This document shows, in pieces, positions 63,606 to 64,000 of a stretch of DNA of 64,000 nt (position 1 is its first letter; every line of letters starts with the position of its first letter). The stretch is taken from the NCBI GenBank assembly GCA_025153775.1, contig JAOALC010000001.1:558001-622000 (forward strand). Direction: 5' to 3'. The notes beneath the pieces were generated by a model that saw only the letters and a program-made list of their open reading frames with translations, searched no databases and was not told the DNA's origin. The position numbers and the translations under genes were made by a program. The DNA is from SAR92 clade bacterium H231. Lineage in GTDB: Bacteria > Pseudomonadota > Gammaproteobacteria > Pseudomonadales > Porticoccaceae.

Positions 63606-64000
63606 ATGAAAATTTTTTCTGCCTGCTTGGCCACAGAAACCAATACCTTCTCACCGATCCCCACTGGGATAAATGATTTTACGCAAGTACGCCCAACAGA
63701 TATTGCCAACGGCAATGCTTCCTTTGATGAAATTCCACCACTAGGTTTATGGGAGAAAATGGCACGATCCAGAGGCGACGAATTTGTATTCTCATTATTT
63801 GCTTTTGCGCAGCCTTCCGGTTTAACCACCCGAACTACCTATGAACGGTTGCGGGATGAATTGCTCGATAGTCTTCGTGCTGAAATGCCAGTGGATATTG
63901 TGCTACTGAACCTTCATGGTGCCATGGTAGCCGACGGCTATGAGGATTGTGAAGGGGATATTATTGAACAGGTTAGAGCCATTGTTGGCCAAGACGTTGT
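63606..64000 (+). CDS. M81 / MlrC-like metallopeptidase, N-terminal part (cut by window end)
   Basis: The frame is open from the ATG at 63606 to the window end (131 codons). It begins MKIFSACLATETNTFSPIPTG and contains the family block LLNLHGAMVADGYEDCEGDI, both typical of the M81 (MlrC, microcystinase C) family of zinc peptidases, which hydrolyse linear peptides including those with D- or beta-linked residues. It starts 12 bases after the MFS stop, suggesting one operon with DUF1611 and MFS. The C-terminal domain lies outside the window. Confidence 0.87.
   Translation, partial: MKIFSACLATETNTFSPIPTGINDFTQVRPTDIANGNASFDEIPPLGLWEKMARSRGDEFVFSLFAFAQPSGLTTRTTYERLRDELLDSLRAEMPVDIVLLNLHGAMVADGYEDCEGDIIEQVRAIVGQDV

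Noticed and set aside
63590-63829. 79-residue leftward frame at the right end
   Set aside because: It is opposite the M81 gene, whose frame has clear family motifs and continues off the window.

Overview
The window looks like a chromosomal segment of an aerobic, heterotrophic, probably marine gammaproteobacterium. The uvrC-pgsA-tRNA-Cys-tRNA-Leu order resembles the gammaproteobacterial layout. The accessory content (TonB-dependent receptors, DUF3604, PhyH, haloalkane dehalogenase, many lipoprotein hydrolases) resembles oligotrophic Cellvibrionales-type groups such as SAR92/OM60. That placement is inference; no rRNA gene is present.

Layout. 1-2.8 kb: end of aroC, then a leftward dusA-talB-terB group. 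2.9-7.6 kb: an esterase, a HEPN-like small protein, and an Lrp/AsnC regulator divergent from a coupled IDO/PrnB-like plus kynureninase-like pair (probable tryptophan ring cleavage). 7.7-14 kb: a Tat-exported PhoD phosphatase, uvrC, pgsA, tRNA-Cys, an AraC regulator, and tRNA-Leu preceded by two 144-bp direct repeats that each begin with the tRNA 5' end. 14-24.5 kb: an M48-MORN lipoprotein, PhyH oxygenase, serine hydrolase, haloalkane dehalogenase-like enzyme, fatty acid desaturase, class I HMG-CoA reductase, DUF3604 and DJ-1/PfpI proteins. 24.6-31.2 kb: hydrolase, M1 aminopeptidase, trhO, and a second Lrp regulator divergent from phhA-phhB (phenylalanine to tyrosine). 31.4-36.5 kb: an ADP-ribosylglycohydrolase-like lipoprotein, a TmpA/TmpB-like oxygenase pair and an ABC exporter. 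36.6-41.5 kb: a giant lipoprotein with about 26 tandem 105-bp Ca-binding (thrombospondin type 3-like) repeats and a small secreted protein. 41.7-53.3 kb: carboxylesterase, DoxX, acyl-CoA dehydrogenase, TonB receptor, DUF2970, metH, nfuA. 53.4-64 kb: a propeller-like lipoprotein, an orphan BrnA antitoxin with a decayed brnT, then ECF sigma / FecR / STN-TonB receptor followed by DgcN-like DUF1611, an MFS symporter and an MlrC-like M81 peptidase cut by the window end.

How it works together. Two aromatic amino acid catabolic loci (tryptophan and phenylalanine) each have a divergent Lrp/AsnC gene, a palindrome in the shared promoter region, and a related 9-bp tandem repeat touching the regulator gene. 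The AraC regulator upstream region and the desaturase/HMGR intergenic region, 7.7 kb apart, share a spaced 27-bp motif with three GACA elements in helical phase, suggesting one regulon. The right end looks like a cell-surface-signalled uptake and breakdown system, possibly for D-glutamate-containing peptides.
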